Below are positions 13,880 through 24,500 of a stretch of 64,000 nucleotides of DNA, piece after piece. Location of the stretch: contig JACATO010001032.1 of NCBI GenBank assembly GCA_018389105.1, positions 124,001 to 188,000 of the forward strand. The letters are read 5' to 3'. Position 1 is the stretch's first letter. Every line of letters begins with the position of its first letter. This stretch comes from Nautilus pompilius (Eukaryota; Mollusca; Cephalopoda; Nautilida; Nautilidae). Position numbers and translations under genes: made by a program. The notes under the pieces were generated by a model. It had not been told where the DNA came from, did no database searches, and saw only the letters and a list, made by a program, of their open reading frames with translations.

Positions 13880-14274
13880 ATAAGACGTCACAGTGGAGAA
13901 AGAAGAGAGGGGAAGCGAGATCCGTCTGGCGACAAGAGAAATAGAAGCCGTCGAGCAGCGAGAGAGGCCCAAAACATCTCGGAGATAAGAGCCAATCTCA
14001 GCGAGCGCAAACCCCACATATATAGAGCGATAGAGAGCTCGAGCTCTCTCCAGAGTCTCTCTCTCGAGAGCGAGGAAGCGAGTCGACCAAATCTCTCTCT
14101 CTAGAGAAAGACAGCTCTTCGGAGAGAGAGGCTCGCTCTCTCTCTTCGATCGCTATCTAAAATCTGCTCCACAATCTCTCTCACTCTTCTTCTCCCCATC
14201 TCTCGCACTCTCTCTCTCTCTCCCCATCTCTCTCTCTCTCTTCTTCTCATCTCTCTCATAATCTCCCTCTCTCC

Positions 14275-14305
<31 letters not shown>

Positions 14306-14306
14306 C

Positions 14307-14362
<56 letters not shown>
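13880..14362. repeat. purine-rich to pyrimidine-rich tract with central palindrome
   Basis: The top strand is GA-rich up to about 14040 and CT-rich from there to 14362, where it becomes a nearly pure CT dinucleotide tract. At the switch point is an 18 bp perfect palindrome, AGAGAGCTCGAGCTCTCT (14032-14049). The strand-asymmetric halves could pair as an imperfect hairpin. RE-rich open frames over the tract are repeat artefacts. Confidence 0.85.
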
Positions 14363-15409
14363 AAAGCTTGTAGACAAATGCCTTTCAACATTAATCAGCG
14401 TAATGAAAAGAGCAATACAGATCAGATTTAGAATGAATACATATTTCGTTTGCTATCAAAGATGGCCATTATTCATTGGCATTTTGACAAGTGACAAAAA
14501 AAAAGATTTAATAGGTAGATGCCGTTCTGACACCTGTTTGTTTTTTTTGGTATCCACAAGTGTTTGACTGACGTTGCCTTTTTTTCACGAAATGTAATAC
14601 GTTTCCAGATGGCATGGCGGGAGACAAAGACGGCTCGAACCGACGGTTGTTTCTGCTGTTATGAATATTTGTATTAATTGATAATTAAATAAGAGACGAC
14701 CGACCGGAGAAGACATATTCTCCCCCACACCGGTTTAAAGTATCACTTCTATAGATCCGGCAGCAGTATTAGACCTGTGCTTTTTTTTTAAAAAGACCGG
14801 AGAGATTATGTTGGTTCAAACGAGTTATTAGCAGCGAGTCGTTCGCCCTTTTGTTGTAAACGGCTTCCCCCCCCCCAAGTTTAGAACATTCATTCCAGAC
14901 TAATTCTCGGGGAGGGAGGGAAGCCAGTCTATTCAGACAGATAGTCGGTGAAAAGGCGTCATTACAATTGACTCTTGGCTAAGCTATCCCGAGGTCTCGG
15001 CGATTTCAAGTTCACGTTAGTAATTTGAATATCAGCTGTTGAGATGTTAACCTCACTCTGCCCCTTATTTCTTCAGCAGTTTTCCCTTCGTGAAGGAAAA
15101 CAAAAGCAGTGCTGACTTTTATTTAATTATACAAAAATAAGAAGAAGAAAAAGCAATTAATTAAAGCTGAAACACCCAGATGTGTGTATAACTGACAATA
15201 GCGGTATATTTCTTCTGACTTATATTATAACTGAACAGGAAATCATGTTTTTGTTGTTGTTGTTTTGGCTGATCGCCATACAGATCCAAACGACAAACTA
15301 GCTTGACACTGTGTTTACACATTATTAAATATGAAAATGAAACATCATGTAAATACCAAGTAAAAATGGCATTAAGTAGAAACAGATATGGACGCATAGT
15401 CTACATGGG
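14363..15409. other. unique sequence, no gene seen
   Basis: Short A, T and C homopolymer runs only (for example 14869-14876). A 78-codon minus-strand frame at 15161-15397 is unrecognised. Confidence 0.45.
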
Positions 15410-15560
15410 CAGCACGTCGGCACGGTCGGTAGCTTACTGGACTGCTAGGTTCGGGGGCTGAGTTCGAATCCTGGCTGGTACCGGCTCGGGTTGGCGTACT
15501 CCCCCTATCATGGATCCATGTTCCTTTTCACTAACCAGCAGCGTGAATTACTTCCTCTCA
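15410..15560 (+). mobile_element. tRNA-derived SINE-like copy (plus strand)
   Basis: A tRNA-like head begins near 15413. An A-box-like TAGCTTACTGG is at 15430-15440, and a B-box-like GAGTTCGAATCC follows about 30 bp later (15460-15471), the spacing expected of an internal RNA polymerase III promoter. The region cannot fold as a normal tRNA because it lacks a matching acceptor stem. Immediately after the head is CCGGCTCGGGTTGGCGTAC (15481-15499), shared with the minus-strand copy at 7699-7717. The 3' end was not identified; similarity to the other copy fades beyond about 15510. Confidence 0.65.
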
Positions 15561-16425
15561 CATCTGAAGATGGAGGTTATAGCAAAAATTTCGGTGGGTG
15601 TTGTTTCTAGGTTAGGCTAGGTGTGGAAGAGAGACGATGCAAATTTGCCTCGTCATCAACCCTCTCTCCCTAGTCTGTCTTGGATCATGGATGGTCATCC
15701 AGTAATGCTGACACACACACACGCACACACGATTCTGAGAAAAGAGCTTCATAAGGGGCGACAACCACCAAGCATTACTTTTCGAGACAGTACCTGTTAT
15801 CAACGTCTCACGTTGAAAGGCAGGAGGCTAGGTGTGAACAAATTACACCTGTGATAAGGATTTCTGGGTACGGATCCGTAGGCTGAACTGGGCCAGTAGT
15901 TTACTTTTTTGTAATCTTGCTCCCTCGACAGGAACACAGGAGATTCGCCGAGCGCTGAGTGTAGAGTTTCCGGCCAGAGACAGGAGGATCTATGAAGTCA
16001 CGAGCAGAATCTAAGATAAGAGATTTGGTGCGACTGTTGTTCCTTCGCTTCTGAAGCTTTGTGGAACGATGACAGGGATGATGGTGAGGAGGGACTTGTG
16101 TAGCTATGCACGCACCATTCTGCACAACCCAGACGCGATAAACTACTATGCACTAAGCTGAGTTTGGAAATTATAAAAATCTAACGAAATTCCTTGAAAC
16201 CAATGATAGAGTCAAGTTATTACTAAAGGATGGAGGGGGGGGTTAAAAGTCAATAAAGTGAAAATGTCTGGTGATTATTAAAGAGTTAAAAGCTTACTAT
16301 TAAGTAACAAATGTGCTTAACATCTGCAAGATTACGTTAAAATACGGTTAGAATCTATAGAAACACGATTTCCACTGTTTAAATAAGACAATTGTTTCTG
16401 CTCTCGCAAAGATTCGAGCTCCTGA
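15561..16425. other. unique sequence, no gene seen
   Basis: A short CA-rich patch lies near 15711-15730. Overlapping 63-77 codon frames on both strands (15612-15854) and a 74-codon minus frame (15901-16125) have no recognisable features. Confidence 0.4.
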
Positions 16426-17300
16426 TTGGTTACTTTGAGGGAGCCAGGGACCGAAGCCGATTGGCGAAATCAGCAGGGCCCCAACAAACCTTCCTTGTGT
16501 CTACTTCTGATCTTGCGAAGGATCATGTCACAGTTTTTTCCTGCCAGCGGATACACCACTGAAGAAGCTCACATAACCCTGCAATCAAGGAACTATTTCA
16601 TGGCATGGGGTGGAACCTCGTCGTCAAAAACAAGCTGCATAGCAAAGGTGGGGGAAATGAAAAGGAGAGGATCATGACTCCGGTGTCCGGGAAACTTCTT
16701 TTCTTGTCATTGGTGAAAGTGACGTTGGGGCCATGAAATATTTGCACGTTCTTGTTGGGCGTATGCGAGAACCTTGGATGTCCTGTCTGATTGATTGTCA
16801 GCTGTTATACCAGTTGGTGAACAATCAAACCTTCATTCATGCTGCCGATAATCTAAGGAAATTTCCGGGCAAAGACAGAAAAGACTTTTTTTCTGTTGAT
16901 AACGGATGCACTACGCTACATGGCAGCCACAGGATGGTACTTTCGAAACTGTACTCGCGCCTTTTTAACATTACTTGCGCCGTTCATCTGTACAATCGTT
17001 CACTACAGGTAAAGGGGAAGTACTAAGATGTTGACAATCTGATTGCATGTGGCATGTCCGCCACTTATAAAACAAGTCGTGACAAGTTAGGTTCCAGGCA
17101 GCTGGAATGCCATCATTACATGCCATCACGAGATGGGGATGTCGGCCCAATGCTGCCTTTTTACTATGCAGATCACTTACCCGGAAGTTTGGAAGATCGT
17201 GAATAGCTTCGAAAATGATGAGATCTTGGTAGCGAAAGCGAAAGGAAGTGTCTCAAACCCAGAACTGGCCGGTGACTTGTCGGCTTGGAAGCGCAAATAG
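16426..17300 (+). pseudogene. degenerate coding region, family not recognised
   Basis: Several plus-strand open segments appear to belong to one broken protein. The first runs to about 16677. A second, entered by a frame change near 16640-16700, reads GESDVGAMKYLHVLVGRMRE and continues to a stop at 17024-17026. The same frame resumes directly after that stop for ~59 codons (DVDNLIACGMSATYKTSRDK onwards, ending near PGSLEDRE) until TAG at 17204-17206. A shifted frame then continues (NSFENDEILVAKAKG onwards) to a stop at 17298-17300. Amino-acid composition is protein-like and non-repetitive, unlike nearby random frames. This is what a formerly ~290-residue reading frame with two stops and at least two frameshifts would look like. 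I cannot assign a family; a decayed transposon or domesticated gene is possible. There are no introns with convincing splice sites. Confidence 0.4.
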
Positions 17301-17689
17301 CAGAATCTAGCCTTACTACTAGATGTGGGAGGGAGCAGCTATACGGTCAAGCAGGTGTACGAGGCGTTGAAGGCATTGACGTTGGAGATTTTTTTTTTCA
17401 GGTGCAACATTCGTGCGTAGATCGAAAGAAGTCTGTAGTAGAACCAAATTGAAGAAAATCTGAACATGACACCCAATGGAGAGGAGTGTCTCGGTGCTAA
17501 AGAATCTTGAAATGAGCACAAGTACATAGAATTATAGTAAGTAACTTGGCTGACATGTTTATTATTCTTTCAACTTCGGCGATGATGAACGAAGATGGAA
17601 AATGTACGTAAATGGTTAGAAAACAAAAACATTAGGTCAGAGAAAAATAAAGGAAAAATTCGGTAAAATATACAGTCAGGGTTGTGAGC
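17301..17689. other. unique sequence, no gene seen
   Basis: Spacer between the degenerate coding region and the TGACGTCA minisatellite. A 10 bp T run lies near 17390. Confidence 0.45.
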
Positions 17690-18868
17690 TTTTTCTCTCT
17701 GTACTGACGTAATCTATCTCTATTTATCTCTGTACTGACGTCATCTTCCTCTCTCTCCATCTTTTTCTCTCTGTACTGACGTCATCTCTCTCTATTTATC
17801 TCTGTACTGACGTCATCTCTCTCTATTTATCTCTGTACTGACGTCATCTTCCTCTTTCTCTCCATCTTTTTCTCTCTGTACTGACGTCATCTTCCTCTTT
17901 CTCTCCATCTTTCTCTCTCTGTACTGTCGTCATCTTCCTCTCTCTCCATCTTTTTCTCTCTGTACTGACGTCATCTCTCTCTATTTATCTCTGTACTGAC
18001 GTCATCTCTCTCTATTTATCTCTGTACTGACGTCATCTTCCTCTTTCTCTCCATCTTTTTCTCTCTGTACTGACGTCATCTCCCTCTCTCTCCATCTTTC
18101 TCTCTCTGAACTGACGTCATCTTCCTCTCTCTCCATCTTTTTCTCTCTGTACTGACGTCATCTCCCTCTCTCTCCATCTTTCTCTCTCTGTACTGTCGTC
18201 ATCTTCCTTTCTCTCCATCTTTCTCTCTCTGTACTGACGTCATGTCTCTTTATTTATCTCTGTACTGACGTCATCTCTCTCTATTTATCTCTGTACTGAC
18301 GTCATCTCCCTCTCTCTCCATCTTTCTCTCTCTGTACTGACGTCATGTCTCTCTATTTATTCTTACTGACGTCATCTCCCTCTCTCTCCATCTTTTTCTC
18401 TCTCTGTACTGACGTCATCTCTCTCTATTATCTCTGTACTGACGTCAATATCTCTCTATTTATCTCTGTACTGACGTCATCTTCTCTTTCTCTCATCTTT
18501 TGCTTCTCTGTACTGACGTCATCTCCCTCTCTCTCCCATTCTTTCTCTCTCTGAAACTGACGTCATCTTCCCTCTCTCTCCATCTTTTTCTCCTGTACTT
18601 GACGTCATCTCCCTCTCTCTCCATCTTTCTCTCTCTGTACTGTCGTCATCTTCCTTTCTCTCCATCTTTCTCTCTCTGTACTGACGTCATGTCTCTTTAT
18701 TTATCTCTGTACTGACGTCATGTCTCTATTTATCTCTGTACTGACGTCATCTCCCTCTCTCTCCATCTTTCTCTCTCTGTACTGTCGTCATCTTCCTCTC
18801 TCTCCATCTTTCTCTCTCTGTACTGACGTCATGTCTCTCTATTTATCTCTGTGCTGACGTCATCTCTC
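17690..18868. repeat. TGACGTCA-bearing CT minisatellite, ~32 units
   Basis: About 32 units, each ending CTCTGTACTGACGTCATCT, separated by a small set of spacers (CTCTATTTAT type, CTCCATCTTTTTCTCT type and CTTCCTCTTTCTCT type) in a semi-regular order. By hand count about 27 units hold a perfect TGACGTCA, the palindromic cAMP-response-element octamer. Four have TGTCGTCA and one has TGACGTAA. Apparent Ser/Leu-rich proteins over the array are repeat artefacts. The GTACTGACGTCA core recurs in reverse orientation at 34284-34300 and 63536-64000. Confidence 0.95.
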
Positions 18869-20335
18869 TCCCTCTGCGTAAACCGTCGCTTTTATTTCTA
18901 CGACTGAAGCGACTAATCAGGGTGTCGTCAGTTCTGTTACAGCAATTTCCGGTACCGGGGACCGATTATATGGGGCAGGCCCGCGGACTGAGTTCTGAGG
19001 TGTTGTTTAGCTTTACTATCGCAGTGATATGAGCTGTGAACAAAACCAGGATGTACCGGATTCTTCTTAATTAGCAGTCAGGCGATGTGTTCTATCGGCA
19101 CGAACCGATGCGAAAATTATAAATAAATCTCAAATTTGTTTCTTCTCCTCTCGTGGGGGTGACGACGGGCCCAGTATAGAGCACACCTGCTCTCTACCGT
19201 GGTGGTCCGGCGTCTTAGCCATCATTCTCTACCTGCGGGGTGGGGCTCTCCGGATACACCGGGCCCCCACGCATCCCTCCTTCCTTTTTACTAGCCAGAT
19301 TAATTCTTTTCACCCTGGTGTGCCTCGGCCTGTTAGTTTGCCAAGATCGGGATACCACGCGCTTTTCACCTCCTCCGGCTACACACCTGGTCGTCTCTTG
19401 GTCTTTCTTATGTATTAATGTCTTGTCTCTCATCTCCGCCTTGCAACTGAGTGGATGATATAAGAAAGGGAGGTAACAACAAACTACCCCCCCCACCAAA
19501 GTTTCTCGTGCATCTCTTTGATGAGAGATTGAATTGTTGACGTCACCACCAGCGAAATGGGAAGAAAGGCGACTTAAAATGTTTTTTCTGTTGTTGTTTA
19601 TTTTGCCCAGCGATTTAAAATTTTCGAACACGTAAGGAAAGAAATAATAACTGCATTTATTTAACAGGTAATACTTAAACAATTGGATACAACTCAAGTC
19701 GCACAGAAAGGTCCGGTGACACGTCACTTCGGGGGTCAGTAAAACTAAAAACAGACATCTGGAGAGGAATACGGAAGGGATTCTCCTACAGCAGCCGTTA
19801 AAGTAGATACTAAGTACAGGGCTGGCGTTCGCTTACAATGTCAGGGAGCCTCGAAGAAAGCAAACACAATTTCGAATTGTGCAATTGTTCACACGAGTGG
19901 CTGGTGTTTTTGATAGGTCGTAGGACGGCGCCCCAATAGCCACGAGTCAAAAGCCGGCCCGGCCTTTGAAACCGGAACTAGGCTCGGTTAAAAGGCGAAA
20001 CGGGATTTTAGGGTTGGAATACGAGGCTACGGTGTTGGTGGCTGCTTAAGCCTTTCTCGGTTTTTGTGTTTTTTATCTTCCAAACCGTCTCGTTGTCCGG
20101 CCGATCCGATTTTTTTTTTTTTTAAATTGACCCGCCGACTACACCGCTGAGGCGGGTTATGTAGTACGGTTCTCTAAAAACACTTCTTTCTAATCAGAAT
20201 CGGATCCCCTGTGGAATACCCTCCCCCGATCTACATCCCGGTGTAAGTACGCACAAAAAGCGAGGATGTCTTTCTTCCGGGTGGGGTGTGCGTGTGCGTG
20301 TGTGTGTGTGGAGTTCGCTGACGTTTGACGATGAT
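18869..20335. other. unique sequence, no gene seen
   Basis: A 170-codon minus-strand frame (19215-19727) lacks recognisable motifs. A GT-rich run lies near 20285-20312 and a T run at 20110-20123. Confidence 0.4.
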
Positions 20336-20759
20336 GACTCCCTAACCCTTCCCTGACTTACTAAGCTCTGCCTGTATACCGAACCGGCCCCAACGCTAGT
20401 TCCCCCTGACCCCTTAAAACCTTCCCTGACTTACTAAGCTCTGCTTGCTGTATACCGAACCGGCCAACGCTAGTTCCCCTGACCCCTAACCCTTTCCCTG
20501 ACTTACTAAGCTCTGCCTTGTATACCGAACCGGCCAACGCTTAGTTCCCCTGACCCCTAACCCTTCCCTGACTTACTAAGCTCTGCCTGTATACCGAACC
20601 GGCCAACGCTAGTTCCCCTGACCCCTAACCCTTCCCTGACTTACTAAGCTCTGCCTGTATACCGAACCGGCCAACGCTAGTTCCCCTGACCCCTAACCCT
20701 TCCCTGACTTACTAAGCTCTGCCTGTATACCGAACCGGCCAACGCTAGTTCCCCTGACT
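20336..20759. repeat. 68 bp tandem repeat, six copies, with telomere-like CCCTAACCCT
   Basis: The marker ACTTACTAAG occurs at 20356, 20429, 20501, 20571, 20639 and 20707, giving intervals of 73, 72, 70, 68 and 68 bp. The last three units are essentially identical. The first three carry small insertions, mostly at homopolymers or duplicated dinucleotides. Units generally include CCCTAACCCT, which is 1.7 repeats of the (TTAGGG)n telomere motif on the other strand. There are no unique spacers between units, so this is not a CRISPR-type array. Confidence 0.97.
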
Positions 20760-21363
20760 CGGGGCCGATATTTGCCGTCGACCGTTGTATTTGTTCTGCG
20801 GGCTACACACGTAACTGTTGTCGGCCCTGAAAATGATGCTTATGGCTATACTTAAGTCTCCTTGTCTCGCGTAATCTCCGAAAGTTGGGCCTTTGTTGCA
20901 AAACTTCAAATACCTTTAATTCGTTTTTAAACTATTTTTTTTTTGCCATGAAATTCCGTCATAATTCGAGAAAATCGAGCACATGAAGAATATTTGCTGC
21001 TGATTACGTTGATGTACACGTCAATTGAGAGAAACAACACAAGAAATTGCTTTTCCATGTTTGTTCTTCCATAGTATTTAAACTTTTGTCCACTACTTTA
21101 TGCCCAGTTTTATTTGACATTCATGTAAGACAGACTAGTAGGTGAGCTAAAGCCCACCAGGTGGCGGTTACCGTCTTGAATACGCGCGTGCTCGACTAGC
21201 CGGTTCTTGTTTGTTTTGTGTTTTTTTACAAATTTGGAATCGATAATTATCGAACCATCACTGAAGTCTCATCACAGTTTATATCCCGTTTCCGGTCCTT
21301 CTATACTTCGCCGCGATTATCGTCACAAAGGCTGAAATAAAACCAAAAATAAATAGGTTGTTT
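20760..21363. other. unique sequence, no gene seen
   Basis: Contains the isolated CTCF-like motif at 21154-21167, listed separately. Nothing else is supportable. Confidence 0.45.
21154..21167 (+). promoter_or_regulatory. CTCF-consensus-like 14-mer
   Basis: CCACCAGGTGGCGG fits the degenerate animal CTCF core CCASYAGRKGGCRS at every position. It shares CCCACCAGGTGGCG with the left end of the transposon at 51787, so it may instead be a remnant of a related transposon end. Binding is not shown. Confidence 0.3.
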
Positions 21364-21561
21364 ACGTTTTAAACAGCAGAAGAAAATAAGTTCGTGAAGT
21401 CGACAGACCGGAAGCCGCCATTAGGAGGGGCGAGAGTAGAGATGGAACACGGAAGTCGGCTCACGTTTTAAACAGCAGAAGAAAATAAGTTCGTGAAGTC
21501 GACAGACCAGAAGCCGCCATTAGGAGGGGCGAGAGTAGAGATGGAACACGGAAGTCGGCTC
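21364..21561. repeat. 99 bp tandem duplication
   Basis: Two adjacent copies (21364-21462 and 21463-21561), each starting ACGTTTTAAACAGCAG and ending at the GAAGTCGGCT border. They differ by a single obvious substitution (GACCGGAAG versus GACCAGAAG). Being so similar, the duplication is recent or an assembly artefact. The unit is a multiple of three but no coding frame is convincing. Confidence 0.95.
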
Positions 21562-24500
21562 TGTGGACGTCATCGGGACGGCTCCCATTCTCCTGCTATT
21601 TACCAACAACCGGACCGCGCTCCGTCGATTCGCCGGGCAAACAGAACCGGAAGGGATGTTATTGCTCTAGCGAGTACAGCAAAGCAAACTTATCGGTTAG
21701 TTAGGAAACCGTAGAAAGTAACTCGTCCATCGGGATTAGCAGCGGTGTAGGTGCGTGGGGCTCATCCCCTGCGCATCGTCAGAGCTGCTTCCCGTCGGCG
21801 CCCCTCCCCCCCCTCTCCGTACCCCCGGTGTTTGTCTTGGACAGACCGTCCAAATTCTACGTCGCCTTTTAACTAATTGTTGAGCCGAGGCTTGCCACGT
21901 GAACCGATATATGCGATCGCACGCGTCGTTAACTCTTGACGAAGCATACGCTCTCCGGCTACAGAGGATAAATGGAATTCACATGGAGCGCAACAGTCTG
22001 ACAGTCAACACTTTTCTTTTGTTGTTGTTGTTTCGGTTTTGTTCTGGACCATTCAGGTGATGCTCAGGTGAGACAATTAACGACGCTGCCTCGGGCCGAG
22101 TGATGACGAACTTCTAATGTCTGATGGTCTCTTTCGGCGATCAAACAGACGGACGGACGGACGTTGATAACGAACAGAAGAGTTAGCGAGAAATTTTTTG
22201 ATAGAAAAGTTTAAATGTTGCGAGATGGATAAGGCAAAGGAAAGCGAGATGTCCAGTGCTTGGAATTGTTTTCCAGTAATCACGAACACACACACACGCA
22301 CTCATAATTGCGGAGAAGGCATCAATAAAATAATTCATCGGGCTTAACGAAGGGAGGATATTTAAACGAGAGGAGATTTGTATGATGAAAGTTCGCAAAT
22401 AACTATGAGGTACATCACTGACGAATCGCTTGCCGTACAGGACTAGTTTTGTAAAATTGATCATTAAAATTTATTAAAGAAATGGATCTTAAACATCTAA
22501 GCAAATATGTAAAGCAGAGGGACTTGGATTTATGATCTGGAACTTCATATGTATATATATACACAACACACACAGAGGGTTACTTTTAGCCGTGTGTCTC
22601 TTTCCTTTCACAAAGTCTTCCCCATCTGTATCAACCCAAATCGTATCTTTAATAATTCTCTTCAGAACTGAGCTCTGGAATCACTTAAGACTGAACGGAC
22701 CTAAAAGGTTTGAAATCAGTTGTTCTATCGTCTTGTTGCTCTGTGAAAAGCCATACCGCCAATGGCACGGGCACCGCCGTGGCTGGTGCGAACTCGTTCA
22801 TGTAGCTCCACGGAGTCATCATGATTTTGATAAACGGGGCTGATTTGGGCAACAGCAGATACGTGGTTATTGTATTCCCGAAGTTACGGCCCGCCGTTCC
22901 GGAATTTCTCACGCGTCCCCTTCTGTTGGAGTCTCTCGTGGCAAACATCCATCTCTGGGCTCAGAGCGGATGTACGTACTCTTCGAGGCTCGATGACTGT
23001 TGCTTCACTCATCGGAACCTCACGCCACGAGGTTTACTATCAGGTGCGGACGTAAATCAGAATCTGCGCAACACCCTGAGCCAGCCAGCAGGGTTAGTGC
23101 ACCCACACACCTTTCATTGGATATCGGCCATATCGCAAGGCGTTTTCTTCTAACTCAGCCTGGAATGCCGGATTTAGATATTCCCCAGAAAGCCCCCTCA
23201 AGCCGCGTTAACTCCTTTACAACGGGGAAAAAAGGATTGCAACTCATGCAAAGAAGTAAGTAATTTTGTAAAAGCCGCAAAACTAGACGAACGGGGAACC
23301 ACCCTGCTTCCCATCATAGCGATGACGGAGTCACCTCATCGTCGCTATTACTCTAAATCGGTCCCCAAAAGTTCAGGGGTTAGTCGTGGCCACTTTCCAC
23401 AAAAAAATCCCCCCCCTTTTTTTTTTTTTTTTCTTAAATTTTCCTGGTGCTAAAGAACAACGACAAAGACCTTCCTGCCGTCTGTTTCTTCTCCGCTGCT
23501 ACTCGAAACTGAGCGGTAAAAGGCAGCGGTCGGTATTTAAGGATAATTTTAAAAAAAAACAACAAAACACAAACTCACTCGTGTCAGGGGAAGGGTCTTG
23601 AAGAAGCGGGGGCCCGGAAGATCGGGTGTCCGGTGTGGCTGGGTATCGGTTTTTCATTAGTATCTTGTTACAACCAGCTGCCGGGTTGGTAGCGATTTGA
23701 TCAAACCGACAGATTACGAAATACAATATGGCTAAAGATGACGCAGGGGTACTGGAAGTTCTACAAAGGTATTGGCATCGGCGTTCGGCCGAAAACTCCA
23801 TAGCGCACTGAGGCGAGTACGCAAACCGAAAGTTTCGAAATATACCGGACAAAAGACACAAACACAGTATTTAGAATACACAGAGAGACTCGGTATCACT
23901 AAATAGGCAGTAAACTTATTTAGTTTGGAACCAGAAGTTCCGGGTAATGAGTTTACGGGGAAGGGGGGAGGGAGAGGAAACACTTCTGTTGAAGATAAAC
24001 CTCTCCACCCGCTCAGTGGAGTTCTGGTTCGGCGAATTTCCGGGCTCGCGATTGACACGTGACCGTCTCTCTTCCTATCTTCACGCTTCACGGATGGTGT
24101 GAGCTGGGAAAGCATCTTCCGTAAAGAAACACTGCTCCCCTTAGACGGATGGCCATCGGCGTACACAGGTAGGAGAAGTCCCTCTCGGAGAATGTTGATG
24201 TGTCGAGCAGAAGCTACACTTTCCTTCTTAGATCACCAGCTCGTGAAGGCGTACAGGTGTTGGTTGGAACACTACTGTATTGTACAGCGCTATCGGATAA
24301 ACCAACAGTGTTTTTCTAAACCGCAGAGGGAGAGGGAGAGGGGTCGGTGGGTTGGATTTTACCTATCTTCTGCTGTAAATACACCGATGCGCAGGCCATG
24401 CCTTTCCCCGGCAGGTGCTCGCTCTTGGAGCTTTAAATCACGCGCCTGTCACGTGACTAAAGAGATCCAACTGAATTTCAAGGGGTTGTCTGTTTACTTA

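Noticed and set aside
15410..15485. tRNA gene
   Set aside because: A and B boxes are present but there is no complementary acceptor stem or plausible anticodon arm, and a sister copy shares non-tRNA sequence downstream, so it is a SINE head.
19215..19727. 170-codon minus-strand frame
   Set aside because: No domain, includes low-complexity stretches, and a plus-strand frame overlaps it.
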